Part shown: piece after piece, positions 9,758-20,300 of the stretch | How the letters are laid out: the number at the start of each line of letters is the position of its first letter | Numbering within the stretch: position 1 is the first letter of the stretch | Assembly (NCBI GenBank): GCA_022843585.1 | Contig: JALHNJ010000002.1 | Coordinates: forward strand, 62,001-126,000 | From: Chitinophagaceae bacterium | Lineage (GTDB): Bacteria; Bacteroidota; Bacteroidia; Chitinophagales; Chitinophagaceae | Reading direction: 5' to 3' | Length of the DNA: 64,000 nucleotides | Made by a program: the position numbers and the translations under genes | The notes under the pieces: model-generated | What the model was told of the DNA's origin: nothing | Seen by the model: only the letters and a program-made list of their open reading frames with translations | Database searches by the model: none

Positions 9758-10291
9758 TTATATCAACTGATAAATTTCTTTCAGATTACGGCCAAGGCCA
9801 TCATAATCAAGCCCATAGCCAACTACAAATTTATTAGGTATATCAAAACCAACATAGTCAATAGTTAATGGGTATTCTGTTGCTTCTGATTTGTGTAATA
9901 ATGAAGCAATTTTAAGCGACTTCGGCTGCTGGTGCATCAATTTAGGAAGAAAATTGTGAAGGGTTTTCCCTGTATCAACAATATCTTCAACAATTACCAC
10001 ATCTTTTCCGAAAAGATCATCTTCCAGGCCAATTGACGTAACCACATTGCCGGATGATTTCATCCCTTTGTAAGAAGCCAATTTTATAAAACATAGTTCT
10101 GCATCTATATTAACATGCTTGAAAAGGTCAGCAGCAAACATAAAAGAGCCGTTTAGTATGGCGATAAACAATGGTCTTTTACCTGCATAGTCCGTATTTA
10201 TGGCAGTCGCTAACTCTTTAATGCGCTGTTGAATTTGATCTTCCGGAAGATAGGTTTCAAAAGATTTATCATGTACTTTAATAACTGCCAT
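9758..10291 (-). CDS. hpt: Hypoxanthine phosphoribosyltransferase
   Basis: A 177-aa type I phosphoribosyltransferase. The PRPP-binding loop VVIVEDIVDTGKTL lies near residues 96-109, with two acidic residues before the DTGKT motif. The flexible-loop region (LASYKGMKSSGNV) and the C-terminal base-recognition segment (FVVGYGLDYDGLGRNL) are also present. It converts hypoxanthine or guanine plus PRPP to IMP or GMP in purine salvage. It lies 18 nt downstream of the LysM glucosaminidase gene on the same strand. Confidence 0.94.
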   Translation of the reverse strand: MAVIKVHDKSFETYLPEDQIQQRIKELATAINTDYAGKRPLFIAILNGSFMFAADLFKHVNIDAELCFIKLASYKGMKSSGNVVTSIGLEDDLFGKDVVIVEDIVDTGKTLHNFLPKLMHQQPKSLKIASLLHKSEATEYPLTIDYVGFDIPNKFVVGYGLDYDGLGRNLKEIYQLI

Positions 10292-10309
10292 AATAATAAT
10301 TAAGTCGCT

Positions 10310-11383
10310 TTAATTAGAAGTCTCTTTGTTTTTTTCCTGCAACAACGAATAATTTTCTTTAACTACAAGTTTAGGTACTGAAGATGATTTTTTTCTAAGA
10401 CTAAGTTGTACTCCCGGTGCTGGCTTTTCATCAGCCTTTAACCAATTTAATTCCCTAAGGCTTTCTAAACGTATAGCTTGCTTTTGTGCAATAGAGTGGA
10501 GCGTTTCACCAGGCAATACTATATGAAATTCATCGTTACCCGTTTTACGTTTGCGTTGAATATAAATTAACTGGTCTTCACTAAGGGCTTCTGCTCTGGG
10601 TATTTCGTTAAACTCAAATATTTTAGATAAATCTACATCATACTGCTTTGCTATGGCCAGAAATGATGTTCCTTTTTTTGCATATACCACTTTAGTATCG
10701 TTGATTTTAAATTCACCGGCAGGATAATTTTCCTTTGGTGCAGGAATTCTGTTTTCTTCATTTGATAAAGTTTCGTCTATAGACTTAAATCCACCAACAC
10801 CTTTATATACTGTATCAGATTTAGTTTGTAACTCTACCGTTTCTGCCTCCTGAAGCTTCCCTAATGCAGTCATTGTATAACTATGCAAGTTGTAATCTTC
10901 AATTAATTTAATAAGTACCTGGGGATACTTGGGATTAGTGGCATAGCCTGCTTGCTTTAATCCATTGGCCCAGCCTTTATAATCAGTTGGATCCAGCTCA
11001 AAAAGAAAAGCATAACGCTTTCCATTTTTCAAAAAATCCGAATGGTCTTTATATGAATGTTCTGGCAATGAGTATTTCCGAAAGCATTCACTTTTTTCAT
11101 CGTCATCATGCTTTACAGATTCGCCTGTCCAGTTTGATTTACATTTAATTCCAAAATGATTATTTGACGCCAACACCAACTTGCTGTTGCCGGCTCCAGA
11201 TTCATGAATACCCTGAGCTAAAGTAATGGCTGCAGGTACACCCGTACGCTGCATTTCTGTAATCGCCAATTCTTTGTAGGTGTCAATATATTTCAACACC
11301 AGTTCTGCTTTTTGGCCAAAGCATACAGGTGTTGTCAAAATAAAAAAAAGTATAAAAAAAATTCGAATTCTTTGCATTTGCAA
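10310..11383 (-). CDS. Exported glucosaminidase with LysM repeats (peptidoglycan hydrolase)
   Basis: A 357-aa protein with a signal peptide ending near CFGQ (residue 24). It has a GH73-like N-acetylglucosaminidase domain (about 25-165), with the probable catalytic Glu61 in LAQGIHESGAG and the downstream NNHFGIKCK and YATNPKYP motifs. Two LysM-type regions follow at about 230-275 (KKGTSFLAIAKQYDVDLSKI) and 285-330 (HIVLPGETLHSIAQK). It probably cleaves and remodels peptidoglycan in the periplasm. It sits between the O-methyltransferase gene (6 nt upstream) and hpt, apparently in one operon. Confidence 0.9.
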   Translation of the reverse strand: MQMQRIRIFFILFFILTTPVCFGQKAELVLKYIDTYKELAITEMQRTGVPAAITLAQGIHESGAGNSKLVLASNNHFGIKCKSNWTGESVKHDDDEKSECFRKYSLPEHSYKDHSDFLKNGKRYAFLFELDPTDYKGWANGLKQAGYATNPKYPQVLIKLIEDYNLHSYTMTALGKLQEAETVELQTKSDTVYKGVGGFKSIDETLSNEENRIPAPKENYPAGEFKINDTKVVYAKKGTSFLAIAKQYDVDLSKIFEFNEIPRAEALSEDQLIYIQRKRKTGNDEFHIVLPGETLHSIAQKQAIRLESLRELNWLKADEKPAPGVQLSLRKKSSSVPKLVVKENYSLLQEKNKETSN

Positions 11384-11389
11384 ATGGAG

Positions 11390-12028
11390 TTATAATTTTC
11401 TAATTAAAAAAAGACCGTCCCGAATGGTTAGTACTACTTTCTCAATATCTGTACGATTTTTTATAAACTCATTAAAAGCCTGGATACCTTTTGCACTCTT
11501 TCCCTTTATTTCTTTTTCAAGTACCTGTCCGTGAAAGAAAATATTATCTGCTAAAATAAACCCGTTTTTCCGCAACCGTGGCAAAACAAGGTTAAAATAT
11601 TCGATATAGGCTGGTTTGTCAGCATCAATAAATACCAAGTCCCACTTTTCTTCCAGTCGGGCTATAATACCTAACGCATTCCCTGTATGGGAAATTATTT
11701 GTTTAGAAAAAAACGAACGGTCAAAATAGGCTCTGGATAATGCTGAATCTGCCTCTCTTAATTCAATGGTGTGCAATTCCCCGTCCTCTGTTAATCCTTT
11801 CGCAAGGCATAAAGCACTGTAGCCAGTAAAAGTGCCGATTTCAAGAATACGGCGTGGCCGTAACATACAACTCAGCATTTCTAATACTTTTCCTTGCAGA
11901 TGACCACTCAGCATTTGCGGCTCTGCATGATGGTTCATCGTAAAGTCATTGACTTCTTTTATAAGAATATCTTCCGGTGAAGAATACTCCTCTGCATACT
12001 GTTCCGCTGATGGATGTATAAGTTCCAA
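11390..12028 (-). CDS. SAM-dependent O-methyltransferase (CCoAOMT-like)
   Basis: A 212-aa class I methyltransferase of the caffeoyl-CoA/catechol O-methyltransferase family. The SAM-binding motif is ILEIGTFTGYSALCLAKGL (about 61-79), and the metal/substrate segment is WDLVFIDADKPAYIEYF (about 129-145) followed by ADNIFFHG. Enzymes of this type methylate hydroxyl groups of small aromatic or other molecules with a divalent metal. The substrate is unknown. It is the first gene of a tight run with the glucosaminidase and hpt. Confidence 0.88.
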   Translation of the reverse strand: MELIHPSAEQYAEEYSSPEDILIKEVNDFTMNHHAEPQMLSGHLQGKVLEMLSCMLRPRRILEIGTFTGYSALCLAKGLTEDGELHTIELREADSALSRAYFDRSFFSKQIISHTGNALGIIARLEEKWDLVFIDADKPAYIEYFNLVLPRLRKNGFILADNIFFHGQVLEKEIKGKSAKGIQAFNEFIKNRTDIEKVVLTIRDGLFLIRKL

Positions 12029-12054
12029 CTAAAAAAATTTCAGCAAAGATAAAC

Positions 12055-13584
12055 TTATACGGCGTGAAGCTGAGTATTTACAGCCGCAGACTTTTTAGAA
12101 ATAAACCAAAGTCCTAAAAATGTAAAGATTCCATTAATAAGTATCAGTTCATTTCCAATTTTATACCCATTAAAAATAGTATCAGATAAACCTTGCAGAC
12201 CAAGGTTTACATGCAGCTTCGCCTCATACCAGCCCGGGTTGCTGAGCATATCAAGGCCTAAGGCCATCATAGGCGCAATAATACATACTGGCCATATTAA
12301 TTTATCGTTGAGTTTTCGTTTAGTTAGTATTCCAAATGCAAATAAGCCAAGCAAAGGACCATAAGTAATGCCGGCAAATTTCAAAATGAAATCAATAATA
12401 AGCTTATCATCTATCCATTTAAATAAAAGCACCATCAGAAAAAATACAGCTGCGAAAGTAAAGTGCACCTTAAGTCTTGTTCTTTTTTTATCTTTTTCAC
12501 TATCTGCTGACTTCTTTATACCCAATATATCTATACAAAAACAGGATGTAAGTGAAGTAATAGCTCCATCCACACTTGGAAACAGTGCAGAGATCAGAGC
12601 GATAATAAAAATTATACCAATTACACCACTAAATGTGTCACTGAGGGCAATCGTAGCAAACAAATCATCCGGGGGAACATTAATATTGTTTTGAGCTGCA
12701 TACAAATAAAGTATGCCGCCAAGTATAAGAAATAACAGATTCACTACCATTAATACAGCAGTGAATGTCATCATGTTCTTTTGAGAATCTTTCAGATTTT
12801 TTACACTGATGTTTTTTTGCATCATCTCCTGGTCAAGCCCCGTCATTGCAATGGCAATGAACATACCACCCACAATATGCTTTAAAGCAAATGAACCAGA
12901 ATTTATATCCCAGTTAAAAATTTGCGTATAGCCTTTATCCGACATCATCGTCCAGGCACCACCCAAATCGGTTCCCAATGCTTTGGTAATTACAATAATA
13001 CATACTACTAATCCAACTAACATTCCTGTTGTTTGTAATGTATCTGTATAGATAATTGTCTTTACACCTCCTTCAAATGTATATAGCAGAATCAATACTA
13101 AAATAACCAGCGTAGTAGTATAAAACGGGATACCCAGTTTATTAAAGATGAAGATTTGCAATACACTTATCACAAGATACAAACGAGCGGTAGCGCCGAC
13201 TGTTCTTGAAAGAATAAAAAAGAATGCGCCTGCCTTGTGAGCATTTATACCAAATCTCTTTTCAAGATAGGTGTATATACTTGTCAGATTCATTTTATAA
13301 TACAAAGGCAGTAACACAAAAGCAATAACTATGTAACCCAACAAATACCCTAATACAATTTGGTAGTAAAAGAAATTACCGCCCCCTACTCCACCCGGCA
13401 CACTTACAAACGTAACGCCTGATAAAGATGTACCAATCATGCCAAACGCTACCAGCATCCAGTTGCTACTCTTATTACCAATGAAAAAAGAGTCATTATT
13501 TGAGTTTCTGGAAGTGTACCAGGCCACACCCAGTAATACAACAAAATAACCTATAACAAATGTGAAGAGGATTGCAGGACTCAT
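12055..13584 (-). CDS. Sodium:solute symporter (SSS family)
   Basis: A 509-aa polytopic membrane protein with about 13 hydrophobic segments and SSS-family features: GMIGTSLSGVTFVSVPGGVG near residues 48-67, the R-x-(V/I)-G-A-x-A-R-L-Y segment around 127-137, and LISALFPSVDGAITSL near 330-345. It should couple sodium entry to uptake of a solute such as an organic acid, sugar or amino acid. The substrate cannot be assigned. It is transcribed alone, divergently from the LOG gene. Confidence 0.9.
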   Translation of the reverse strand: MSPAILFTFVIGYFVVLLGVAWYTSRNSNNDSFFIGNKSSNWMLVAFGMIGTSLSGVTFVSVPGGVGGGNFFYYQIVLGYLLGYIVIAFVLLPLYYKMNLTSIYTYLEKRFGINAHKAGAFFFILSRTVGATARLYLVISVLQIFIFNKLGIPFYTTTLVILVLILLYTFEGGVKTIIYTDTLQTTGMLVGLVVCIIVITKALGTDLGGAWTMMSDKGYTQIFNWDINSGSFALKHIVGGMFIAIAMTGLDQEMMQKNISVKNLKDSQKNMMTFTAVLMVVNLLFLILGGILYLYAAQNNINVPPDDLFATIALSDTFSGVIGIIFIIALISALFPSVDGAITSLTSCFCIDILGIKKSADSEKDKKRTRLKVHFTFAAVFFLMVLLFKWIDDKLIIDFILKFAGITYGPLLGLFAFGILTKRKLNDKLIWPVCIIAPMMALGLDMLSNPGWYEAKLHVNLGLQGLSDTIFNGYKIGNELILINGIFTFLGLWFISKKSAAVNTQLHAV

Positions 13585-13700
13585 ATTAAATTATTTCTGG
13601 TACAGCAGGCTTTGGCAAGCACAACTTAATATAAATGTGAATTATTGAATTTTGAAGATAACCAAAATTGCTATCCCTTTGCTGCAAATTTATAGGAATC

Positions 13701-14240
13701 ATGGCTATACAATCACTTGCTGTTTTCTGCGGCTCTAAGAATGGAAATAATAAATTATTTATACAACATGCTGAGCAACTTGGAAAGCTGATGGCTGAAA
13801 ATGGAGTAAAACTTATTTATGGCGGCGGCAGTGCAGGGCTGATGGGAAGTATTGCAGATAGTGTTATGAAATACGATGGGAGTGTAACCGGAATTATTCC
13901 CCGCCTGCTAATAGAATGGGAGGTACAGCATCGTGGAATTACAGAGTTAATTATTTGCGATGATATGCATATTCGCAAAAGAACCATCTACAGTCTTTGT
14001 GAAGCGGCGCTGATTTTGCCCGGAGGTTTTGGCACTTTAGACGAGTTGTTTGAAATTTTGACCTGGAACCAACTCACCATTCATGATAAACAAATATTTA
14101 TACTAAACTCTGGTGGCTTTTACAATAATTTGCTACAGCATATACAGTACATGCGGCAGGAAAATTTCCTATATGAAGAGGCAGAAAAAAAGATCATCGT
14201 ATTGGATGATCCTTCAGCATTGAAAAAATATTTTGTTTAG
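13701..14240 (+). CDS. LOG-family protein (TIGR00730; possible nucleoside 5'-monophosphate phosphoribohydrolase)
   Basis: A 179-aa Rossmann-like protein with the family signatures GGGSAGLMGS (nucleotide-binding glycine loop) and LPGGFGTLDELFE (PGGxGTxxE active-site motif). Characterised members release cytokinin-like bases or ribose 5-phosphate from nucleoside monophosphates. The exact substrate here is not known. ATG at 13701 gives the conserved start MAIQSLAVFCGSKNG. An in-frame TTG at 13668 would add a non-conserved tail. Its stop overlaps the convergent membrane-protein gene. Confidence 0.88.
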   Translation: MAIQSLAVFCGSKNGNNKLFIQHAEQLGKLMAENGVKLIYGGGSAGLMGSIADSVMKYDGSVTGIIPRLLIEWEVQHRGITELIICDDMHIRKRTIYSLCEAALILPGGFGTLDELFEILTWNQLTIHDKQIFILNSGGFYNNLLQHIQYMRQENFLYEEAEKKIIVLDDPSALKKYFV

Positions 14241-14833
14241 TTATCATTCTTTTTCCCACGGCCGAGATAAAAAATAAAGCCGGTACGAAAAACTGGCAAT
14301 ACTCTTCCGAGTTGGTCACGGTAAGGCGAATATTCGTCATTCAAAGCGTCAATCATTATACTCGTATAGAACTGCGATTCACCAATCATTCTATTGCCAT
14401 AGCCAGCTCCAACTAAAAGGCTTGATGCTGTATGATTTTCTTTGTACGTAACTGTTCCACCTACTTTCTCTGATAGCTTGATGCTATTAAATTCATATTG
14501 CCCACCAAAAAAAATCATGCGAACCGGCCATATTCTAACAAAAGGCCCTCCGCCAATAGCCATATAACGAAGAGAAGCATCAACGTTCTGATACCGCTGT
14601 GTAACATAATTGAAATTGGTTGAGATACCTGCATCAATGAATTTATTAATGCTATATCCGATTTCTGGATTTAGTCCAATGATAAACCCGTTTGAAAAGC
14701 CCAAGTTGAGGCTTGTCCCTATAAATAAATGGTCTTTTTTCCAACCTCCTTTCTCTTCTTCTTCCTCCTCCTGTGCATATAAATTAGCAACTACAAGCGT
14801 AGTCAACATCAACAACAAAATAAGTTTTTTCAT
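14237..14833 (-). CDS. Outer-membrane beta-barrel protein
   Basis: A 198-aa exported protein. It has a signal peptide of about 20 residues (MKKLILLLMLTTLVVANLYA), a short Glu-rich stretch (EEEEEEKGGWKKDH), then alternating amphipathic beta strands (LFIGTSLNLGFSNGF, AIGGGPFVRIWPVRM and so on) ending in an aromatic-rich strand with FIFYLG. This pattern fits an 8-stranded outer-membrane barrel of the OmpW/porin-like Bacteroidota type. The function is unknown. ATG at 14833 is preferred over an in-frame TTG two codons upstream. Confidence 0.8.
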   Translation of the reverse strand: MKKLILLLMLTTLVVANLYAQEEEEEEKGGWKKDHLFIGTSLNLGFSNGFIIGLNPEIGYSINKFIDAGISTNFNYVTQRYQNVDASLRYMAIGGGPFVRIWPVRMIFFGGQYEFNSIKLSEKVGGTVTYKENHTASSLLVGAGYGNRMIGESQFYTSIMIDALNDEYSPYRDQLGRVLPVFRTGFIFYLGRGKKNDN

Positions 14834-14845
14834 AATCAAGGGTAT

Positions 14846-16264
14846 TTAAGTAGTTAAATCAAAAATCTTTCCTGGATTTAAAATATTATTAGGATCGAAA
14901 GCTTTTTTTATTTCCCGCATCAACCTGAAATTAGCGTCTCTGAAAACAATATCCATATACGGTTTTTGAATAAGTCCAATTCCATGTTCACCACTAATAG
15001 TACCACCTAAGTTCTTCACTATAGTAAATAACTCCCGCAATGCAATTGTCATTGCTTCATTGCCATGGCTGTTGGGTACTCCCTCTTTTCTTATTCGAAT
15101 ATGCAGGTTACCATCGCCGGCATGGCCGTAACAAACCACTTCAAAATCGAATTTCTTTCCCAGGTCTTTTACACCTCTTATTAATGCCGGTAACTCTGCT
15201 CTTGGCACCACGGTATCCTCTTCAATAGTGTAACCAATTAGTTTTACAGCCTCAGCTACTCTTCTTCGGAGTTTCCATAATTCTGCTTTCTGCTGTGCAT
15301 CATCTGCAAAATAAATTTCTCCGATATCATACTGTGTTAAGAGGTTGCTAATTGCTTCCATTTCTCCCATCAGCACATCCATATTATTACCATCTACTTC
15401 AATAATAAGATGTGCCGCTGTATCATCTGTAACTTCTATAGCAGAACCAACAAACTTGCTTACAATTTTTAATGAATCAATTTCCATTAATTCCATTGCA
15501 CTGGGTACAAAGCCAGCTCTGAAAATTGCACTCACTGCTTCACCTGCCTGCTCCAAATTGCGAAATGGAACCAACATTAATACATCATATTCAGGAAGTG
15601 GAATTAATCGTAATACAATTTTTGTAACAATCCCTAATGTTCCCTCGCTACCAACCAGTAACTGCGTAAGATTATATCCGGTTGAATTTTTTAATACATT
15701 AGAACCTGTCCAGATAATTTCTCCGGTGGGCAAAACAACTTCAAGATTGAGTACATAATCTTTTACCACACCATATTTTACTGCCTTGGGGCCGCCACTA
15801 TTTTCTGCAATATTGCCCCCAATAAAACAAGAGCCTCTGCTGCTTGGGTCTGGAGGGTAGAATAATTTTTTCTCCTTCACTGCATTTTGCAATACTTCTG
15901 TTATAACTCCTGGCTCAGTTGTTACCTGCAGGTTACGTTCATCAATTTCAAGAATAGTATTCATTCTTTCTGTTGATAATAATACACCCCCTAAATGTGG
16001 TAAAGCTCCCCCACTTAATCCGGTGCCTGCACCACGAGGGGTAATTGGTATTCTTTCTTTATTACAAATTTTAAGAATAGCACTTATCTCTTCTGCTGTT
16101 CGTGGTTTTAAAACTACTTCGGGCAGGTAATGCAAGTTCTCGGTTTCATCATGCGCATAGTTGTTCAGTGATTCTTCATCAACAAAAACAAATTGCTCTC
16201 CTACAATTTTTTTAAATGCTTCAACATGTTGGGCAGTAAGTGTGGCAATGGTTGCTGTTTCCAT
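14846..16264 (-). CDS. FAD-linked oxidase (GlcD / D-lactate dehydrogenase type)
   Basis: A 472-aa flavoprotein of the VAO/PCMH family. The FAD-binding domain has ITPRGAGTGLSGGALP (near 75-90) and the PPDPSSRGSCFIGGNIAENSGG-type loop (near 135-160). The C-terminal oxidase domain has the catalytic-site motif CYGHAGDGNLHIRI and ISGEHGIGLIQK. Family members oxidise D-2-hydroxy acids such as glycolate or D-lactate. The substrate is not determined. No partner FeS subunit (GlcF) is adjacent. Confidence 0.92.
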   Translation of the reverse strand: METATIATLTAQHVEAFKKIVGEQFVFVDEESLNNYAHDETENLHYLPEVVLKPRTAEEISAILKICNKERIPITPRGAGTGLSGGALPHLGGVLLSTERMNTILEIDERNLQVTTEPGVITEVLQNAVKEKKLFYPPDPSSRGSCFIGGNIAENSGGPKAVKYGVVKDYVLNLEVVLPTGEIIWTGSNVLKNSTGYNLTQLLVGSEGTLGIVTKIVLRLIPLPEYDVLMLVPFRNLEQAGEAVSAIFRAGFVPSAMELMEIDSLKIVSKFVGSAIEVTDDTAAHLIIEVDGNNMDVLMGEMEAISNLLTQYDIGEIYFADDAQQKAELWKLRRRVAEAVKLIGYTIEEDTVVPRAELPALIRGVKDLGKKFDFEVVCYGHAGDGNLHIRIRKEGVPNSHGNEAMTIALRELFTIVKNLGGTISGEHGIGLIQKPYMDIVFRDANFRLMREIKKAFDPNNILNPGKIFDLTT

Positions 16265-16334
16265 GAACTGTTTTTAGACAATCAATTAAGTCAGCAAAAA
16301 TCGGGATAATAAAGAATATCTAAAAAAGAAACAG

Positions 16335-17381
16335 TTAGTAGGCTTTAAAAGACGGACACATGGACTCTCTGCGATTGCCATTATACCTGTCAACAACACC
16401 CTGTTTAATTAGTGAAAACTCAAATGCGCCACGGGTATTATTAAAGTTTTTTAATGTAGATATGGTAGCGTCGTATGTAAATGTAAAGGTCATGTCTTTA
16501 TAACCCAATCCGAGCATAGGAATAGCAGCATCCTTATGCCTGTAATATACTCCGGCTATCAAAATCTTCTCCCCATCCCCAGTCAGGTTATATTGCGCAT
16601 TTAATCCCCCTACTATTTCATACGATTTGGCTTGCATAGAGAAATATACATTAGGATTTACTATCACCCTGTCGTTGAGCATAAAACTGCCATTCACAAA
16701 TGCATTATAGCGAACTGCAATGCGGTTGTCTATGCCTGACTCCTCATTAAAAAAAGATTCCCTTGGACGGTTAATGTGCATTGCGGAAACACCTGCGTTC
16801 AGGTAAACATCGTTAGTAGGGAAATACGCATAGTTCATCCCCACCTGCATGTCCAGATAGTTAATATTATTAGCATCCAGCTTCGGAGCTACGGTGGTTT
16901 GGTGCACATCAAAAAATCTTCCGTTCCACTGGCTTGGGAAAGTAAGATTTGCTGTATTGATATTTTTGTTTGCCCATCCTGTATTGAAACCAAGACTAAC
17001 AAGACTACCGGCATTTATCATTTGGTGATAAGCTACTGAGCCATAAATTTTAGTGGAAGTAAGTGTTCCGGTTCCTGCAACATCTCTTAATATAACCCCT
17101 CCTAATCCTAACCATCCTGTGTTGTCTCTGTTTTGCATTACCTGTACATCACCAAAAGCACTCATAGTTTTGTAAGGAAAGGCTGTAATTGATGCCCACT
17201 GATTGCGATAATTCATTCCAAGTCTGTAATCTCCATCCGGAATAAAACCTGTATTAGCAGGATTGGTCAACAATGGCGAATTCATGAATTGAGAAAAATG
17301 GAGATCCTGTGCCAGGGCGCAAGGAACAAGAAACATGCTACTAGCAAGCAATACAATTGTATGTTTTATTCTCTTCATCAC
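16335..17381 (-). CDS. PorP/SprF-family type IX secretion outer-membrane protein (second copy)
   Basis: A 348-aa protein with a signal peptide ending near CALAQ, the family start QDLHFSQFMNSPLLTNPANTGF, and repeated aromatic beta strands ending with a CPSFKAY tail. It lies 17 nt downstream of the 1200-aa PKD/SBBP protein and is its likely secretion or anchoring partner. It is clearly diverged from the PorP/SprF protein at 1774-2790, so the two pairs are paralogous rather than a recent duplication. Confidence 0.92.
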   Translation of the reverse strand: MMKRIKHTIVLLASSMFLVPCALAQDLHFSQFMNSPLLTNPANTGFIPDGDYRLGMNYRNQWASITAFPYKTMSAFGDVQVMQNRDNTGWLGLGGVILRDVAGTGTLTSTKIYGSVAYHQMINAGSLVSLGFNTGWANKNINTANLTFPSQWNGRFFDVHQTTVAPKLDANNINYLDMQVGMNYAYFPTNDVYLNAGVSAMHINRPRESFFNEESGIDNRIAVRYNAFVNGSFMLNDRVIVNPNVYFSMQAKSYEIVGGLNAQYNLTGDGEKILIAGVYYRHKDAAIPMLGLGYKDMTFTFTYDATISTLKNFNNTRGAFEFSLIKQGVVDRYNGNRRESMCPSFKAY

Positions 17382-17398
17382 TTTTCTCCTTTTAACTC

Positions 17399-20300
17399 TT
17401 ATCTAATTAACGTTATATCTCCCTTCTTGGTTGTCTTAACACCATCAAAAAATTCCACACTTAATGTGTAGGCGTAAACATCCATTGGCTGAAGAACTCC
17501 TTTTACTTTTCCATCCCATCCACGGAAGCGGTCATTGGTTTCAAATACTTTTTGCCCCCACCGGTTCCAGATAATGAATTGCATTCGGGCAATACCAAAA
17601 CCTCTTACCATTACCACACTATTTATATCCCCACTTTGTGGAGTAAAGGCATTTGGCACATCCACCAGCGGCACAATAACTGCGGTTACAGGTTGGCAGA
17701 TTGTGCTTTCACAGCCTGCAAGATTATATGCAGTAAGACAAGCATTAAAAGTTCCTGTTGCATTATACTGATGCGAAACTGGTGCTCTTGATGTTGTTAT
17801 TAAGGAATCTCCGTCTCCAAAAACCCATTTAAACCGAATGGCATCTGCTGAAGAAAGATTGGTAAAAGTTGTTGGTGTATTTTCTTGTGCAGGTACCGGC
17901 GAAAAACTAAAATCTGGTATTGGTGCATCAAGTGTTTGTATCGTAAACCGTGCCGTATCGGAACCATTACAGGTATTAGGATTATAAGCAATCAAAACTA
18001 CATTATACGTACCTACAGCAGTATAAGTATGCGTAGGCTCAAACGATGTTGATGTAGTTCCGTCACCAAAATCCCATAGCCATGTTTCTCCGGCGAGAGA
18101 AGTGTTGTTAAACTCAGCAGTATAAGGAATACACCCTATAGCTGGTGTAGTAAAGCTTGCTCTCACATTCTCTGCAACATCTAATTGTATTTCTATAGAA
18201 TCAGGGTTATTGCAGTAGGTAGTGTCCTTTAAAATCAGTTTAACGGTATAGGTACCGGGGCCTGGGAATGTATGTTGAATAGGCAGCATTCCTCTAACCA
18301 CTCTTGGACTGCCATCGCCAAAGTCCCAAATGAAAGAAGTATCCCGGAAAGGAGCTGTGATATCAGTAGTGGATAAGTTTGTAAACTCGTAATTGAATCC
18401 TGTACAAGGGGGTAATTTTAAATTGCTAAACGCAAGATTAGCTTGCAAATCGCCAACACGGATATTTAAGAACGACGAATCCCTGATATTACATGTTGTT
18501 GGATCGATAGCAACAAGCATGACAGGGAATGTACCAACTGCTGTATATGTGTGTGAGGCTGAGGGAACTGTTGTAATAAGATCAGGCGGATTTCCAGGTA
18601 CATAATTAAAATGCCATTCATAGCTCTGCGCATTGGCAACCGTATCTATGAAATCAACAGTAAGTGGAAGACAACCGGCAGTATCCCTTGGTGCTCCTCC
18701 AATGGCTGACTGAACACCAGCTTCTACACCAGCTAAATCCAATTCAATCTTTAGCATGGTGAGATTACAATTAGGCGTATTATTTACAGTACCCCACGCC
18801 CCGGTTGTAACGGGATAGGGTAATGCAGGGCCGCTCAATTTACAATTACCACAAATGGCCTGGTAAATTCTTCCCTGGCTATCAAACCTGCTGGTACCAC
18901 CATCCACATGGTCAACACCTCCTTGTGCTATAGAATTATTTTCGCCAAAAAAACTGCCAAAAAGTTGCTCTGTCGCATCTCTTTTCAATACAAAAAAGTA
19001 AAAATCTTTTCCATCTGTGGCACTCTTAAAGGCATCTGGAGTAACCGGCAAGCCTGTTGTTCCGGCACTTCGGAATTGAGTATTGTTAGAAAAAAAGCCG
19101 CCCCAACCCGATATATAAACATTCTCACAACGATCCACCAAAAATGCGATGGGCGAAATATTAGGAATTAGTGAATTAGTGCCAAATACGGTTGAGTAAA
19201 CGTATGCTGAAAGATCGGGCTGAAATTTTACAATAAATTGTTTACCGGTAGCACTTCCATAAGTAGGTGTACCGGGGGTTATCTCCCAATTACCTGTGGT
19301 TTGCCCCATTACATAAGGGAACCCTCTATTATCAAACTGAACGCCGAAAATCTGATCTACTCCAGTTGTTCCCACATAGGTTGTCCGGATGATGGAAGTT
19401 CCATTATTATTAATGACTGATATAAAACCATCAATTCCTCCATGATTGTTGGGACCTTTTGTGCCTGCTTTGTTTCCAGGAAAATTGGTACTCTCAGTAC
19501 CACCAGCTACATAAATATTGCCAGCAGGATCCAGAGATAAAACATAGGCTGCATCATTGGCCGAACCTCCCAAATAGCTTGCAAATAATAGAGTGCTTAT
19601 AGTGGAATTGAATTTTAGCACTACTCCATCCTGGTTACCTCCACCAAAAGTTGGTTGAAAAAAACCAGCAGTTCCCGGAAAGTTGCTTGATTGCGTCGAA
19701 GATGCTACATATACATTTCCGGCTCCGTCTAAGATTACTTCGCTTCTTCCATCATCACCATAATTTCGTTGAAGTGATTGTTCACCCCGTGATGTAGATA
19801 TGTTTACCCCATCATCGCCACTGCCTCCTATTTTTTTAGAACCAATGATTGCAGTTCCGGTAGCATTTAATTTTGTAACCACGATATCATAGCCTGTACC
19901 CCCAAGTGTACCGTTAGCAGTTACTGGATAATTACCAGAGTTAGTACGTCCTGCTATTACCAGGTTTCCCTGATTATCTACAATAAGGCTATGAGGCTGC
20001 TCATTTCCTGACCCCCCTAAATATGTTGCATAAATTCGGTTGGTTCCGTTAGGATTAAGTTTTATTATTCCCATGTCGCTTCCCTGATTAGGGCCTCCGC
20101 CCTGAAATACGGTTTGAAAAGCTCCGGGAGAAACTGGCCAGGTGCCGCCAGTAAAAACAATACCTCCCGCAAACATACTTCCATCCGGACCGTAGGTAGC
20201 GGTAAAGCCCCAGTTATCCGCATTACCTCCTGCAAAAGAACAAAAGGTAACGGTGGGGTCTATTACTAATGTTTCAGATGAATTGTAATTATCAACAACG